Source of the DNA: an uncultured Lachnospiraceae bacterium
Lineage (GTDB): Bacteria; Bacillota; Clostridia; Lachnospirales; Lachnospiraceae
NCBI GenBank assembly: GCA_947632515.1
Contig: CANRPO010000001.1
Coordinates: 210,007 to 274,006 of the forward strand
Direction: 5' to 3'
DNA length: 64,000 bases
Shown one piece after another: positions 27,190 to 36,663 of this stretch (its first letter is position 1; the number at the start of each line of letters is the position of its first letter). The notes under the pieces were generated by a model. It did no database searches. It was not told the origin of the DNA and was given only the letters and a program-made list of their open reading frames with translations. The position numbers and the translations under genes were made by a program.

Positions 27190-27217
27190 ATTATATACCA
27201 TCGGCAAAAAATGTCAA
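27190..27217 (-). promoter_or_regulatory. promoter of the Mrp/Mbh-type operon
   Basis: On the minus strand TTGACA (27212-27217), a 16-base spacer and TATAAT (27190-27195), both perfect consensus hexamers, 64 bases before mrpE. This predicts strong constitutive or activator-independent expression. Confidence 0.8.
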
Positions 27218-27297
27218 GTGGCTTACGGACCCTCTGCGAAAAAAATCGAGACCGGACATCCCCGAAAAATTTTGCGCAGAAATTTACAGAAAAAGAG

Positions 27298-27360
27298 TTG
27301 ACAAATAGCCGCGCGGTGATAATATAATATATTTATAATTCCTATATGATAAATAGGAAT
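27298..27360 (+). promoter_or_regulatory. promoter with downstream inverted-repeat operator for the transsulfuration genes
   Basis: TTGACA at 27298-27303 is followed by an AT-rich -10 (AATATA at 17 bases or TATAAT at 19 bases spacing). Just downstream, ATTCCTAT (27338-27345) and ATAGGAAT (27353-27360) form a perfect inverted repeat with a 7-base gap, placed where a repressor would block elongation or open-complex formation. Regulator unknown; a cysteine-metabolism Rrf2/CymR-type repressor is an inference from the downstream genes. Confidence 0.6.
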
Positions 27361-27379
27361 AAGAGCGGAGAAGAAAGGT

Positions 27380-28534
27380 ATGACGAGGATGAATTACAGG
27401 ACAGATACAGTGTGTATTCACGGACAGGGCAGCAGAGAGGCGATAGAGACGACGGGAGCCATCAGCTTTCCGATCTATCAGACGGCGGCGTACGCGCATC
27501 CGGGCGTCGGGCGGAGCACGGGCTATGACTACAACAGAGTGCAGAACCCCACCAGAAAAGAGGCGGAGCGGATCGTGACGGACTTGGAACACGGTGTGGA
27601 TACGATCTCCTTCGCCACGGGGATGGCGGCGGTCAGCGCATTCATGGAGCTGTTTGCGCCCGGAGATCATGTGGTGGCGACGGACGATCTGTACGGCGGC
27701 GTGATCAGACAATTCCGCAACGTGAACGAGAAGAACGGCATGGAGTTCACCTATGTGGACACCTCGGATCTTTCTGCGGTGGAGGCGGCGGTGCGGGAGA
27801 ACACAAAGCTCCTATATATAGAGACGCCCACAAATCCCATGATGCAGGTGACGGACATCCGCGCGGTCAGTGAGATCGCGAAAAAACACGGCTGTCTGCT
27901 GGCGGTGGACAACACGTTCCTGACGCCCTATTTTCAGAATCCCCTCGATCTGGGAGCGGATGTGGTGATCCACAGCGCCACCAAATATCTGGAGGGACAC
28001 AACGACACGCTGGGCGGATTCATCGTGGCAGGCAATGAGGAGATCGCAGAGCGGATGCGGCAGATGGTGAAGACTACGGGAGCGTGCCTCGCGCCCTTCG
28101 ACGCGTGGCTGATCCTGCGGGGGATGAAGACGCTGTCCGTGCGGATGGAGAAACATCAGGAGAACGCGCTGGCGATCGCGCGGTGGCTTACCGGACAGCC
28201 AAAGGTAAGAGGGGTATTTTACAGCGGGCTGCCGGATCATCCGGGCTATGCGGTGGCACAGAGACAGTGCCGGGGATACGGCGGCATGCTGACTTTTCAT
28301 GTGGATTCTCAGGAGACGGCGCACAGGGTGTTAGAGCGGGTGAAACTGATCAAGTTCGCCGAGAGTCTGGGCGGTACGGAGAGCCTGATGACCTATCCCT
28401 TCACACAGACCCACGCCGACGTGCCGGACGAGAAGAGGCGGGCCAACGGGATCGACGAGACGACGCTGCGCATGTCCGTGGGAATTGAGAATGTGGAGGA
28501 TCTAATCGCGGATCTGGCACAGGCGCTGGCATAG
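27380..28534 (+). CDS. cystathionine gamma-synthase/lyase-type PLP enzyme
   Basis: A 384-residue Cys/Met-metabolism PLP enzyme (fold type I). It contains YDYNRVQNPTR, FATGMAAVSA, IETPTNPMMQVTDI, the cofactor Asp in VDNTFLTPYFQ, and the Schiff-base Lys in HSATKYLEGHND. It would catalyse gamma-replacement or elimination on O-acyl-homoserine or cystathionine; sequence alone does not separate MetB from lyase types. The ATG at 27380 sits very close to AAAGG, so the ATG at 27389 may be the real start. It is followed by a C-S lyase gene with which it makes a transsulfuration pair. Confidence 0.9.
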   Translation: MTRMNYRTDTVCIHGQGSREAIETTGAISFPIYQTAAYAHPGVGRSTGYDYNRVQNPTRKEAERIVTDLEHGVDTISFATGMAAVSAFMELFAPGDHVVATDDLYGGVIRQFRNVNEKNGMEFTYVDTSDLSAVEAAVRENTKLLYIETPTNPMMQVTDIRAVSEIAKKHGCLLAVDNTFLTPYFQNPLDLGADVVIHSATKYLEGHNDTLGGFIVAGNEEIAERMRQMVKTTGACLAPFDAWLILRGMKTLSVRMEKHQENALAIARWLTGQPKVRGVFYSGLPDHPGYAVAQRQCRGYGGMLTFHVDSQETAHRVLERVKLIKFAESLGGTESLMTYPFTQTHADVPDEKRRANGIDETTLRMSVGIENVEDLIADLAQALA

Positions 28535-28577
28535 CGTTTGCCATTTTGCGCACGCCTGAGAAACGGAGGAAGAGACG

Positions 28578-29762
28578 ATGCAATATAACTTTGACGAGAT
28601 CGTGGACAGGAGAAACACGGACTGTCTGAAATATGACTTCGCCGCGGAGAGAGGCAAGCCCGCGGATGTGCTGCCGCTGTGGGTGGCGGATATGGATTTT
28701 AGGACCGCGCCGGGGATCATTGAGCGAGCCGTGGCGGACGCGGCGCTTGGCATCTACGGCTATACGGAGAGCAAAGACGCTTATTTTCAGGCGGTAGCCG
28801 CGTGGTACCGGGAGTATTTCGGCTGGAACGTGGAGAGGAGCTGGCTGGTGAAGACGCCCGGCGTGGTCTTCGCCATCGGCATTGCGATACAGGCTTTTAC
28901 GGAGCGAGGGGACGGCGTGATGATCCAGCAGCCGGTCTACTATCCGTTCAGCGAAGTCATCAGGGACAGCGGCAGGACGCTCGTGAACAACGAGCTGGTG
29001 CTGCGGGACGGCCACTACGAGATCGACTTCGAGGATTTTGAGCGCAGGATCGAGGAGGAAAAGGTGAAGCTGTTCGTGCTGTGCAGTCCCCACAACCCTG
29101 TGGGACGGGTGTGGACGGCGGAGGAACTGCGCAGGATGGGGGAGATCTGTCTGCGCCACGGCGTGAAGGTCGTCAGCGACGAGATCCACAGCGACTTTGT
29201 GTACGAAGGCAGGAGACATCATGTGTTCCCCACGGTGGATCCCGCTTTTCAGGATGCCTGCATCGTCTGCACCGCGCCGAGCAAAACCTTTAATCTGGCG
29301 GGTCTGCAGGTCTCCAACATCTTTATCCCCAACGCGGGGCTGCGCAGGGCGTTTCGGCGGCAGATGTCGGCGGTGGGGTACAGCCAGGTCAATATGATCG
29401 GACTGCACGCCTGTCAGGCGGCGTACGAGACGGGGCGGGAATGGCTGGAGGAGCTGAAGGTCTATCTGAAGGGGAATCTCGACTATGTCAGGGCTTATCT
29501 GGCAGAGCATCTGCCGCAGATCAAACTGATCGAGCCGGAAGGAACTTATCTGATCTGGCTGGACTTTTGCGCGCTCGGTCTGCCGGAGGAGAAACTGGAG
29601 CATCTGATCGTCCATGAGGCGAAACTCTGGCTGGACAGCGGCGCGATCTTCGGTTCGGCCGGGGAGGGATTTGAGCGCGTCAACATAGCCTGCCCGCGGG
29701 CGGTGCTCAAAGAGGCTCTGAACAGACTGTACAGAGCGGTGAACGAATCGGCTAAAGCATAG
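28578..29762 (+). CDS. MalY/PatB-type cystathionine beta-lyase (C-S lyase)
   Basis: A 394-residue class I/II aminotransferase-fold PLP enzyme of the MalY/PatB subgroup: LPLWVADMDFRTAPGI, CSPHNPVGRVWTAEEL, VSDEIHSDFVY and the cofactor Lys in APSKTFNLAGLQ. It cleaves cystathionine or other cysteine conjugates to a thiol, pyruvate and ammonia. AACGGAGGAAG precedes the ATG. It lies 43 bases downstream of the gamma-synthase-type gene and probably shares its promoter. Confidence 0.9.
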   Translation: MQYNFDEIVDRRNTDCLKYDFAAERGKPADVLPLWVADMDFRTAPGIIERAVADAALGIYGYTESKDAYFQAVAAWYREYFGWNVERSWLVKTPGVVFAIGIAIQAFTERGDGVMIQQPVYYPFSEVIRDSGRTLVNNELVLRDGHYEIDFEDFERRIEEEKVKLFVLCSPHNPVGRVWTAEELRRMGEICLRHGVKVVSDEIHSDFVYEGRRHHVFPTVDPAFQDACIVCTAPSKTFNLAGLQVSNIFIPNAGLRRAFRRQMSAVGYSQVNMIGLHACQAAYETGREWLEELKVYLKGNLDYVRAYLAEHLPQIKLIEPEGTYLIWLDFCALGLPEEKLEHLIVHEAKLWLDSGAIFGSAGEGFERVNIACPRAVLKEALNRLYRAVNESAKA

Positions 29763-29799
29763 CAGCAAAATGTCCCGACGTTTGACGACAGGGTATCTC

Positions 29800-29828
29800 T
29801 TGTCAAACAGAGTGCATATTGGTATAAT
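29800..29828 (+). promoter_or_regulatory. promoter of the solute-binding protein gene
   Basis: TTGTCA at 29800-29805, a 17-base spacer and TATAAT at 29823-29828. TTTGAC (29781-29786) and GTCAAA (29802-29807) form an inverted repeat whose right arm overlaps the -35, a possible operator. Confidence 0.65.
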
Positions 29829-29886
29829 AAAAGCGCTCTTATGTCCATCTTGAGAATACTTGCGCACACGAAAGGACTGAAACGAC

Positions 29887-31356
29887 ATGCTGAGATCTTT
29901 TTCCCCGAAACTGACAAAATTTCTCTGTTTTGCTGCCGCGTCCCTGTTTCTTGGCGGATGCGGCAAAGACGGCGCGCAGAGCGTCCGGCTTGATCCCAAT
30001 AATCCCACGCAGATCACCATATGGCATTATTACAACGGCTCCCAGCAGGCGGCTTTTGACCAGCTTGTGGAGGAGTTTAATCGCACTGAGGGAAAGGAAC
30101 TGGGCATCTATGTGACCGCCAACAGTCAGGGCAATGTGAGCGATCTGGAAAACAGCGTGCTTGCGGCTTTCAATAAGGAAGTCGGCAGCAGCGAGCCGCC
30201 CGATATTTTTTCCTCCTATGCGGACACCGCTTATTCCATCGACCAGCTCGGCATGCTGGTGGATCTGGACGACTATATGACGGAGGAGGAGATGGACGCT
30301 TACGTGGACTCCTTTTTGGACGAGGGACGGATCGGAGCGAACGGGGAACTGCGCATTTTTCCCACAGCCAAGTCCAGCGAGATCTTCATGATGAACAAGA
30401 CCGACTGGGAGCCTTTTGCGGAGGCCACGGGAGCCTCCCTGGACGATCTGGCCACCATGGAGGGCGTCGCGGCTACCGCGAAGGCTTATTATGAGTGGAC
30501 GGACGCTGAGACGCCGGACATTGCGGGGGATGGCAAAGCATTTTACGGCAGGGACGCTCTTGCGAATCTGTTTTTAGTCGGTTCCATGCAGCTTGGCACG
30601 GAACTGTTCAAAGTAGAGAACGGCGCCGTCACGATACAGGCGGATGAAAATGTTATGCGCAGGATCTGGGATACTTACTATGTGCCGTATGTCAAAGGCT
30701 ATTTCTCCTCTTATGGAAGATTCCGCTCGGATGACGTTAAGATCGGCGAGATCATCGCCTATACGGGTTCCACCTCCTCCGCCAACTATTTCCCCGATGA
30801 GATCGAGACGGCGGAAGGCACGAAGACCATCGACTATATTATCCTTCCCGCGCCCATCTTTGAGGGCGGCGAGGCATATGCCATACAGCAGGGCGCCGGA
30901 ATGGTGGTCACAAAGAGCACGCCGGAGAGGGAGTATGCGGCAGTCACTTTCTTAAAATGGTTCACCAACGAGGAAAACAATCTGCTCTTTGGCTGTACTT
31001 CAGGGTATATGCCGGTGAAAAAGGCGGCGCTCTCCGCTGAAATGCTGGATCGGACCATCGCGGACAACGATCTGACGGTGCCGGGCAAGACATATGAAAC
31101 GTTGGTTTCCTGTTTTGATACGGCACAGACTACCACCCTGTACACCAACAAGGCTTTCGATCATGGAGCTGCCGCGCGGAACATACTGGAATACAATCTG
31201 GCGGACAAGGCGGCGGCCGACCGGGAGACGGTTCTCGCGAGGATGGCGCAGGGCAGTTCGCCGGAGGAGGCCTGCGCCGATCTGGTGGGCGATCAGGCTT
31301 TTGAAGACTGGTACGCGTCCTTTGTGGCGGCGTTAAACGAGGCTGTCGCGCAGTAG
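29887..31356 (+). CDS. extracellular solute-binding lipoprotein (ABC type 1)
   Basis: A 489-residue lipoprotein with lipobox FLGGC (Cys25). The mature part is a family-1 solute-binding protein (ITIWHYYNGSQQAAFDQLV, then EEFNRTEG; AYAIQQGAGMVVTKSTP; FLKWFTNEENN), as found with sugar and oligosaccharide importers. No permease or ATPase gene is nearby; instead a membrane hybrid histidine kinase starts 27 bases downstream. This suggests the protein presents a ligand to the kinase's extracellular domain rather than feeding a transporter, but it could also serve an importer elsewhere. Confidence 0.85.
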   Translation: MLRSFSPKLTKFLCFAAASLFLGGCGKDGAQSVRLDPNNPTQITIWHYYNGSQQAAFDQLVEEFNRTEGKELGIYVTANSQGNVSDLENSVLAAFNKEVGSSEPPDIFSSYADTAYSIDQLGMLVDLDDYMTEEEMDAYVDSFLDEGRIGANGELRIFPTAKSSEIFMMNKTDWEPFAEATGASLDDLATMEGVAATAKAYYEWTDAETPDIAGDGKAFYGRDALANLFLVGSMQLGTELFKVENGAVTIQADENVMRRIWDTYYVPYVKGYFSSYGRFRSDDVKIGEIIAYTGSTSSANYFPDEIETAEGTKTIDYIILPAPIFEGGEAYAIQQGAGMVVTKSTPEREYAAVTFLKWFTNEENNLLFGCTSGYMPVKKAALSAEMLDRTIADNDLTVPGKTYETLVSCFDTAQTTTLYTNKAFDHGAAARNILEYNLADKAAADRETVLARMAQGSSPEEACADLVGDQAFEDWYASFVAALNEAVAQ

Positions 31357-31383
31357 AGATGGAAGTAAGAAGGAGATTATGAT

Positions 31384-34300
31384 TTGAGCGTAAAGCCTAC
31401 CCATACCTCAAAACCGAAACGTATATTCTGGCTGTTTCTGGTGCCGTTGCTCTGTCTGATTATTATGCAGGCATTGCTTTCCTTCGGCACGGTGTTCCTG
31501 AGCGGCGCTTTTTCCACCATCAGAAACTATACGCCGGATCGGCTGGAACAGGTCACTGAGACGCGCAGCATCATTCTGGAAAACGATATGACGCAGCGTT
31601 GGACGGCGTTGGAGGAAGAATATGAGGTCGCGGGGCAGATGCTGGCGGACCGGCTTGCCGGGAGCGGCATGTCGATGGATGATTTTCTGCGGGATCCCGC
31701 CGCACAGGAAGAGTATTTTACCGATCTGTTTCCCACATGGGGGTATATGCTGCGCAAAAATTCCACGACAGGCGCTTTTATCATTCTGGGGCGGCCGGAC
31801 GCGGCGAAGGGCGGCACATTGAAAACGCTGTATATACGTGACAGCGATCCGGACACCAACCCGGCCGATTATTCCGATCTGTTCATGACGATCGGCCCTT
31901 CCCGGATCACCAAAGAATACAGGGTGCCTTTCGATATTTACTGGCGAACCGATCTGAACCTGAAACCATACGGTGTGTCCGAGGCGGACGACTTCTTCTA
32001 TCGGCCCTATCTGGAGGCGGTGCAGAATCCCTCTGCCCGCGTGGAGAACTGCTGCTATTGGAGCGGGCCTTTTTGTCTGGAGGGTAAGGAGGACACGGAC
32101 CCCTATCGGATGATAACCTACTCCATTCCCCTGGTTGCGGAGGACGGGACGGTGTATGGCGTTATGGGGATTGAAATTTCCCTTTCCCGTCTGGCGAACT
32201 GTCTTCCTTACAGGGAAGTCGATTCCAACCGCGAGGGCGGCTATCTCCTGCTGGCAAGGGAAGGAGAGAACGCATATCGGGTAGTCTGCGCCACCGGCTT
32301 ATATTCCAATGATTCCATTGACGGCGAAAATCATATCCAATTGTTAGACACGGCTCAGGACGGTCTGTTCCAACTGGGAGGTTCCGGCAGAAAGGAACCT
32401 GTCTATTTGACGATAAAGCCGTTGACTCTCTATAACACCAATACGCCCTTCTATGAGCAGGGATGGTATCTGGCGGGCATGGAGACTGACGATGCGCTGT
32501 TCGGCAGCAGCTCCAGACTTTCGGGCATCTTTGTCGCGGCGACTCTTTTTGCCTTGGCGGTGGCGGTTTTCCTGTCCTATCTGCTTGTGCGGTATATCAC
32601 CAATCCGATCCGCCGTCTGTCCGAATGCATCCGCACCAGCCCGGAGAATGAACTCAAATATTTTGCGAAGGGAACGATCGCGGAGATCGACGAGCTGTAC
32701 GATACGATTTTTATTCTGACGAACCGACAGAAAAAGATCGAGTGGGATCTGCTTGAGGAGAGAGAACGCTATCGTCTGGCATTGCAGAACAACTCCGATA
32801 TTCTGGTGACCTATGATCCGGAAAAGGATCTGGCGATCTTCTACAATCTGGATAAAGGCAACGCGGAGACCCGCGTGGAACACCTTCAGCAAAAGCTGGA
32901 AAATGAAGACTATATCCATCCTTTTGAAAAGCGCGTGGTGCTTGCCCGCATCCGAAATATTCAGACGGATCTCTCCGTCTCCTTCAGAACCAACTGGAGG
33001 ACAGAGAACCACGAGTACAAGTGGTTTGAACTGACGGGGCGTATCCTGCCGTCCGCCGACGGAAAGCACAGATCATTTATCGGTTCCATGCACAATATTC
33101 ATGACCGGAAGGTGCAGGAGCTGGCGGAGAGAGAGTCTCTGCACAGAGATTCCCTGACGGGGTTGTATCTGCGCGCCTCGGGGGAGGACATCGTGCGGAG
33201 TCAGATCAAAGGCGGCCGCGGCGGTTGTCTGCTGCTTGCGGACGTGCAGGATTTTGCACAGATCAACGAAGAGTACGGCATGGCGGTCGGGGATGTTATT
33301 CTGGAGGAGCTGGGGCGTATCTTCCTTGAGTGGAAACAGCGTAACGACGCCTCTCAGAGCGTGCTGATCCGCTACGGCGGCGACGAGATCATGTGTTGGC
33401 TGGACGACTATTCCTGCGACAAGGCTATGGAGGTCGCGCAGGAGCTGCGCCGGACAGCGCAGCTGCTCTATGCCGACGGCGGTCTGAAACTGGAATTAGT
33501 CTTCGGCGGAGCGGTGTGCGGCGGAGCGGATTATGACGCGCTGGCGGCGAACGCACGGAGGGCGCTCGCCTATGCCTCCGCGCACAACATTCCCTGTATG
33601 TTTTATCATGAACTGCCGGCGGGAAGTCAAACTGCGCCTAAGTATAGCACGCCGATTGAGCACGCTGATGCGGATACGCAGAATATTATATCGATCACTT
33701 TCAGCTTTTTTGACAAGAGCAACAAGATAGACGACATTCTGACGGTTCTGCTCCCCAAACTGGGCAGACATTTCGAGGCGGAAGATGTGGTGCTCATCAC
33801 CGCGAACAGGGAATTCTCTACGGTGAAACCTACGCATCGGTGGCACAACAGTCCGGACGCGGCTTTGGATCATGAACTGATCCGCTTTACGGCGCAGGAG
33901 TTTGACGCGTTGGATCAGGCGCTATGGGAGGAGAGGCCGCCCTATCTTTCCACGGCAAAGCTTACCGCGCAGATGCGCTATTTCCTGCGGATCGACGAGG
34001 GCAGGGAAGGATATGTGTTCCCGCTCTATGACAATAATAACTATACCGGAGCGCTTCTGTTCCTGCGGGATGCGGACGCGCAGATCTGGACGGAAGAGCA
34101 GGCGGGAGAGATATTGGAGGTCGTCAAGATCGTCGAGGTCAACATCAACAGGCAGCGGTATGACGCCGCCAACCGTGCCAAGAGCGACTTCCTCTCCCGC
34201 ATGAGCCATGAGATCCGCACGCCGATGAACGCCATCATCGGCATGGCTTATATCGCTCAGACGCATACCAAAGATCCGGAAAAGGTCGCGGAGGATCTCG

Positions 34301-35301
34301 GCAAGATCAGCCAGTCTTCACAGTATCTGCTGGGGCTGATCAACGACATTCTGGATATGTCCAGAATCGAGAGCGGCAAGCTGACGCTGGAGCATGCCGA
34401 ATTTGACTTAAACGACATGGTGGACAATGTCGCGAATCTGATCAAGCCGCAGGCGCAGGCGAAAGGGATCGTGTTCGATACCGATATATCTTTCGTCTGT
34501 CCGTATGTGACAGGCGATTCCCTGCACTTGAACCAAGTGCTGATCAATCTGCTCGGAAACGCGATCAAATTCACGCCTGCAGAGGGAAACGTCAAGTTGA
34601 CGATCCGTCAGGAGGACGATGGGAAGATCTTATTCTCTGTCCGCGATACCGGCATCGGCGTAAGCCCTGAGAACCAGAGCCGTATCTTCGAATCCTTCGA
34701 GCAGGCGGAGGGCAGCACCACCAGAAAATACGGCGGCACGGGTCTTGGCCTGGCTATCAGCAGCCGCCTGGTGCAGATGATGGGCGGCAGCATCAGTCTG
34801 GACAGCGAGCTCGGAAAAGGCAGCGATTTCTATTTTACGATTGTTCTTCCCATGGATGAGCTGCAGGCGCAGAGTATCGGGCAGGCCGGATCCGAGCCGC
34901 ATAAGATCACTTCCGCCGAGGGGATGCATATTCTTCTCGTGGAGGATAACGATCTGAATATCGAGATCGCGCAGACGATCCTGGAGATGGAGGGCGCGAT
35001 TGTGGACCTGGCGCACAACGGCAAAGAGGCGGTAGACAGATTCCTCTCCGCCGAACCGGAGCGCTATGACTTGATCCTGATGGATATTCAGATGCCTGTT
35101 ATGGACGGATTGGAGGCGACCCGTATCATCCGGCGTTCCGATCATCCAAGGGCGGGGACGATCCCCATTATAGCCATGACCGCCAACGCCTTCGACGAGG
35201 ATATGAAAAAGTCGGTGGAGAGCGGCATGAACGGGCATCTCTCCAAACCCATCGACATTAACAAATTTTTGCAGACAATATCGGCGTTTGTGACGAAATA
35301 A
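31384..35301 (+). CDS. hybrid sensor histidine kinase with internal PAS-GGDEF and C-terminal receiver
   Basis: A 1305-residue membrane sensor. A first helix (about 14-36) is followed by an extracellular Cache-like region (about 37-379), a second helix (380-405), HAMP (406-455), PAS (about 460-585), a GGDEF domain (590-740) with RYGGDEIM, a GAF-like region (765-925), HisKA with His942 ([10 protein letters not shown]), an ATPase domain ([27 protein letters not shown]) and a receiver with Asp1234 ([11 protein letters not shown]). There is no HPt domain, so a separate phosphotransfer partner is expected. The TTG start at 31384 is chosen for AGGAG eight bases upstream; an ATG at 31379 is out of frame. 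The GGDEF deviates (GGDEI; DVQDF in place of D-x-D-x-F). Confidence 0.9.
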   Translation: MSVKPTHTSKPKRIFWLFLVPLLCLIIMQALLSFGTVFLSGAFSTIRNYTPDRLEQVTETRSIILENDMTQRWTALEEEYEVAGQMLADRLAGSGMSMDDFLRDPAAQEEYFTDLFPTWGYMLRKNSTTGAFIILGRPDAAKGGTLKTLYIRDSDPDTNPADYSDLFMTIGPSRITKEYRVPFDIYWRTDLNLKPYGVSEADDFFYRPYLEAVQNPSARVENCCYWSGPFCLEGKEDTDPYRMITYSIPLVAEDGTVYGVMGIEISLSRLANCLPYREVDSNREGGYLLLAREGENAYRVVCATGLYSNDSIDGENHIQLLDTAQDGLFQLGGSGRKEPVYLTIKPLTLYNTNTPFYEQGWYLAGMETDDALFGSSSRLSGIFVAATLFALAVAVFLSYLLVRYITNPIRRLSECIRTSPENELKYFAKGTIAEIDELYDTIFILTNRQKKIEWDLLEERERYRLALQNNSDILVTYDPEKDLAIFYNLDKGNAETRVEHLQQKLENEDYIHPFEKRVVLARIRNIQTDLSVSFRTNWRTENHEYKWFELTGRILPSADGKHRSFIGSMHNIHDRKVQELAERESLHRDSLTGLYLRASGEDIVRSQIKGGRGGCLLLADVQDFAQINEEYGMAVGDVILEELGRIFLEWKQRNDASQSVLIRYGGDEIMCWLDDYSCDKAMEVAQELRRTAQLLYADGGLKLELVFGGAVCGGADYDALAANARRALAYASAHNIPCMFYHELPAGSQTAPKYSTPIEHADADTQNIISITFSFFDKSNKIDDILTVLLPKLGRHFEAEDVVLITANREFSTVKPTHRWHNSPDAALDHELIRFTAQEFDALDQALWEERPPYLSTAKLTAQMRYFLRIDEGREGYVFPLYDNNNYTGALLFLRDADAQIWTEEQAGEILEVVKIVEVNINRQRYDAANRAKSDFLSRMSHEIRTPMNAIIGMAYIAQTHTKDPEKVAEDLGKISQSSQYLLGLINDILDMSRIESGKLTLEHAEFDLNDMVDNVANLIKPQAQAKGIVFDTDISFVCPYVTGDSLHLNQVLINLLGNAIKFTPAEGNVKLTIRQEDDGKILFSVRDTGIGVSPENQSRIFESFEQAEGSTTRKYGGTGLGLAISSRLVQMMGGSISLDSELGKGSDFYFTIVLPMDELQAQSIGQAGSEPHKITSAEGMHILLVEDNDLNIEIAQTILEMEGAIVDLAHNGKEAVDRFLSAEPERYDLILMDIQMPVMDGLEATRIIRRSDHPRAGTIPIIAMTANAFDEDMKKSVESGMNGHLSKPIDINKFLQTISAFVTK

Positions 35302-35314
35302 CCAAGGAGGGAAT

Positions 35315-36235
35315 ATGAAATATCTTGTGATCGGCGCCGGCGGCACGGGCGGCAGCATCGGCGCGTACATGACAGAGGCGGGCAAGGACGTGACGCTCAT
35401 CGCCCGGGGCGAGCATCTGCGGCGTATGCAGGAGCGCGGCCTTCGCATGGAGACGACGAAGAAGGGAAACTATACCGTTTATCCCATCAAGGCGACGGAT
35501 ATGGAGCATTACGACGAGAGGCCCGACGTTATTTTCGTCTGTGTGAAGGGCTATTCTCTGGACGAGACGATCCCTTTTATCAGGAGAGTCGCGAAGGAGA
35601 GTACAATCGCGATCCCGATTCTGAATCTCTACGGCACGGGCGGCAGGATGCAGGAAAAACTGCCGGGTCTTCTGGTGACGGACGGCTGCATCTATATCGC
35701 GGGAGAGATCAGGGAGCCGGGGACGATCCTGCTCTTGGGCGACATCTTCCGCATCGTGTACGGCGTCCGCGATCCGCAGGAGCTCAGGCCGGAGCTGTTC
35801 GAGGTGGCGAAGGACTTAAAGGACAGCGGCATCGAGGGCGTGCTTTCGGAGAATATCAGGCGGGACGCCCTGCAGAAATTCGCCTATGTGTCCCCCATGG
35901 CGGCCTGCGGGCTGTACTACCATGTCTCGGCGGGGGAGGTACAGGTGACGGGGGAGCCGCGGGACACCTTTGTCAAATTGATGCGGGAGATCGACGCGCT
36001 GGCATCGGCCATGGGCGTGCCGTTTCTGGCGGACATTGTGACGACCAATCTGCGGATCTTGGATACGCTGGATCCGCAGGCGAGCACCTCCATGCAGCGG
36101 GACATCTACGCGGGCAAGGCGTCCGAGATCGACGGCCTGATCTACGAGGTGGTGCGCATGGGAGAGCGCTACGGCGTGCCCGTGCCGACCTACAGGATGA
36201 TCGCGGATAAGGCGAAAGAGGACGGTTTGGCGTAA
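35315..36235 (+). CDS. ketopantoate reductase family protein
   Basis: A 306-residue 6-phosphogluconate-dehydrogenase-like reductase of the ApbA/PanE family: the NAD(P)-binding VIGAGGTGGSIGAYM at the start and VFVCVKGYSLDETI, with a C-terminal helical half (LQKFAYVSPMAACG; AGKASEIDGLIYEV). PanE reduces ketopantoate in pantothenate synthesis, but many paralogues act on other 2-oxo acids and no pan genes are nearby. It starts 13 bases after the kinase gene behind AAGGAGGG. Confidence 0.85.
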   Translation: MKYLVIGAGGTGGSIGAYMTEAGKDVTLIARGEHLRRMQERGLRMETTKKGNYTVYPIKATDMEHYDERPDVIFVCVKGYSLDETIPFIRRVAKESTIAIPILNLYGTGGRMQEKLPGLLVTDGCIYIAGEIREPGTILLLGDIFRIVYGVRDPQELRPELFEVAKDLKDSGIEGVLSENIRRDALQKFAYVSPMAACGLYYHVSAGEVQVTGEPRDTFVKLMREIDALASAMGVPFLADIVTTNLRILDTLDPQASTSMQRDIYAGKASEIDGLIYEVVRMGERYGVPVPTYRMIADKAKEDGLA

Positions 36236-36311
36236 GCGGAAGAGAACGGCTGTGTCCGGGGCGTGACGGCGCGTTTCGGATGCGCGGACCGTATAGGGAG
36301 GATTGCGGCAT

Positions 36312-36527
36312 ATGGGAGATCAGAAGAAATTTAAAGAAAAATATCTGGCGGGCGAAGTCGATTTTGAGGAAATCGACGACTACAGCCAGGAGTGGGGATT
36401 CAGCGATACCACGGTGACGCTGCGGGAATATCTGGGGCTGAACGCCGAGGAGGAGGACGCCTGGGTCAGCGTCGGGGACGAGGCGCTCAGGGAGCTGTTA
36501 GATCGACAGAAAGCGGGAAATCTATAG
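36312..36527 (+). CDS. small acidic hypothetical protein
   Basis: A 71-residue acidic protein (QKKFKEKYLAGEVDFEEIDD; GFSDTTVTLREYLGLNAEEE), predicted all-helical and cytoplasmic. No known domain was recognised. The ATG at 36312 follows GGGAGGA with about ten bases spacing; a TTG at 36303 is in frame. The codon usage and clear ribosome-binding site argue that it is a real gene. Confidence 0.65.
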   Translation: MGDQKKFKEKYLAGEVDFEEIDDYSQEWGFSDTTVTLREYLGLNAEEEDAWVSVGDEALRELLDRQKAGNL

Positions 36528-36663
36528 TAAATTATACCGCATTATGCTACACTTAGGATGTTACAGCCGAAGGATGTTGCGTGATACTGCGTTTCCCGCA
36601 GCATAGGAGCGGCGGCGCTGACTGTATAGTTATAGTATCTTATGGGATATAGGAGGTTATCAC

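Noticed and set aside
27298..27380. SAM riboswitch or T-box ahead of the transsulfuration genes
   Set aside because: The leader after the promoter is only about 50 bases and holds a single inverted repeat, too short for either RNA.
28401..30020. 539-codon minus-strand frame opposite the C-S lyase
   Set aside because: Spans an intergenic promoter and two genes on the other strand with no homology pattern.
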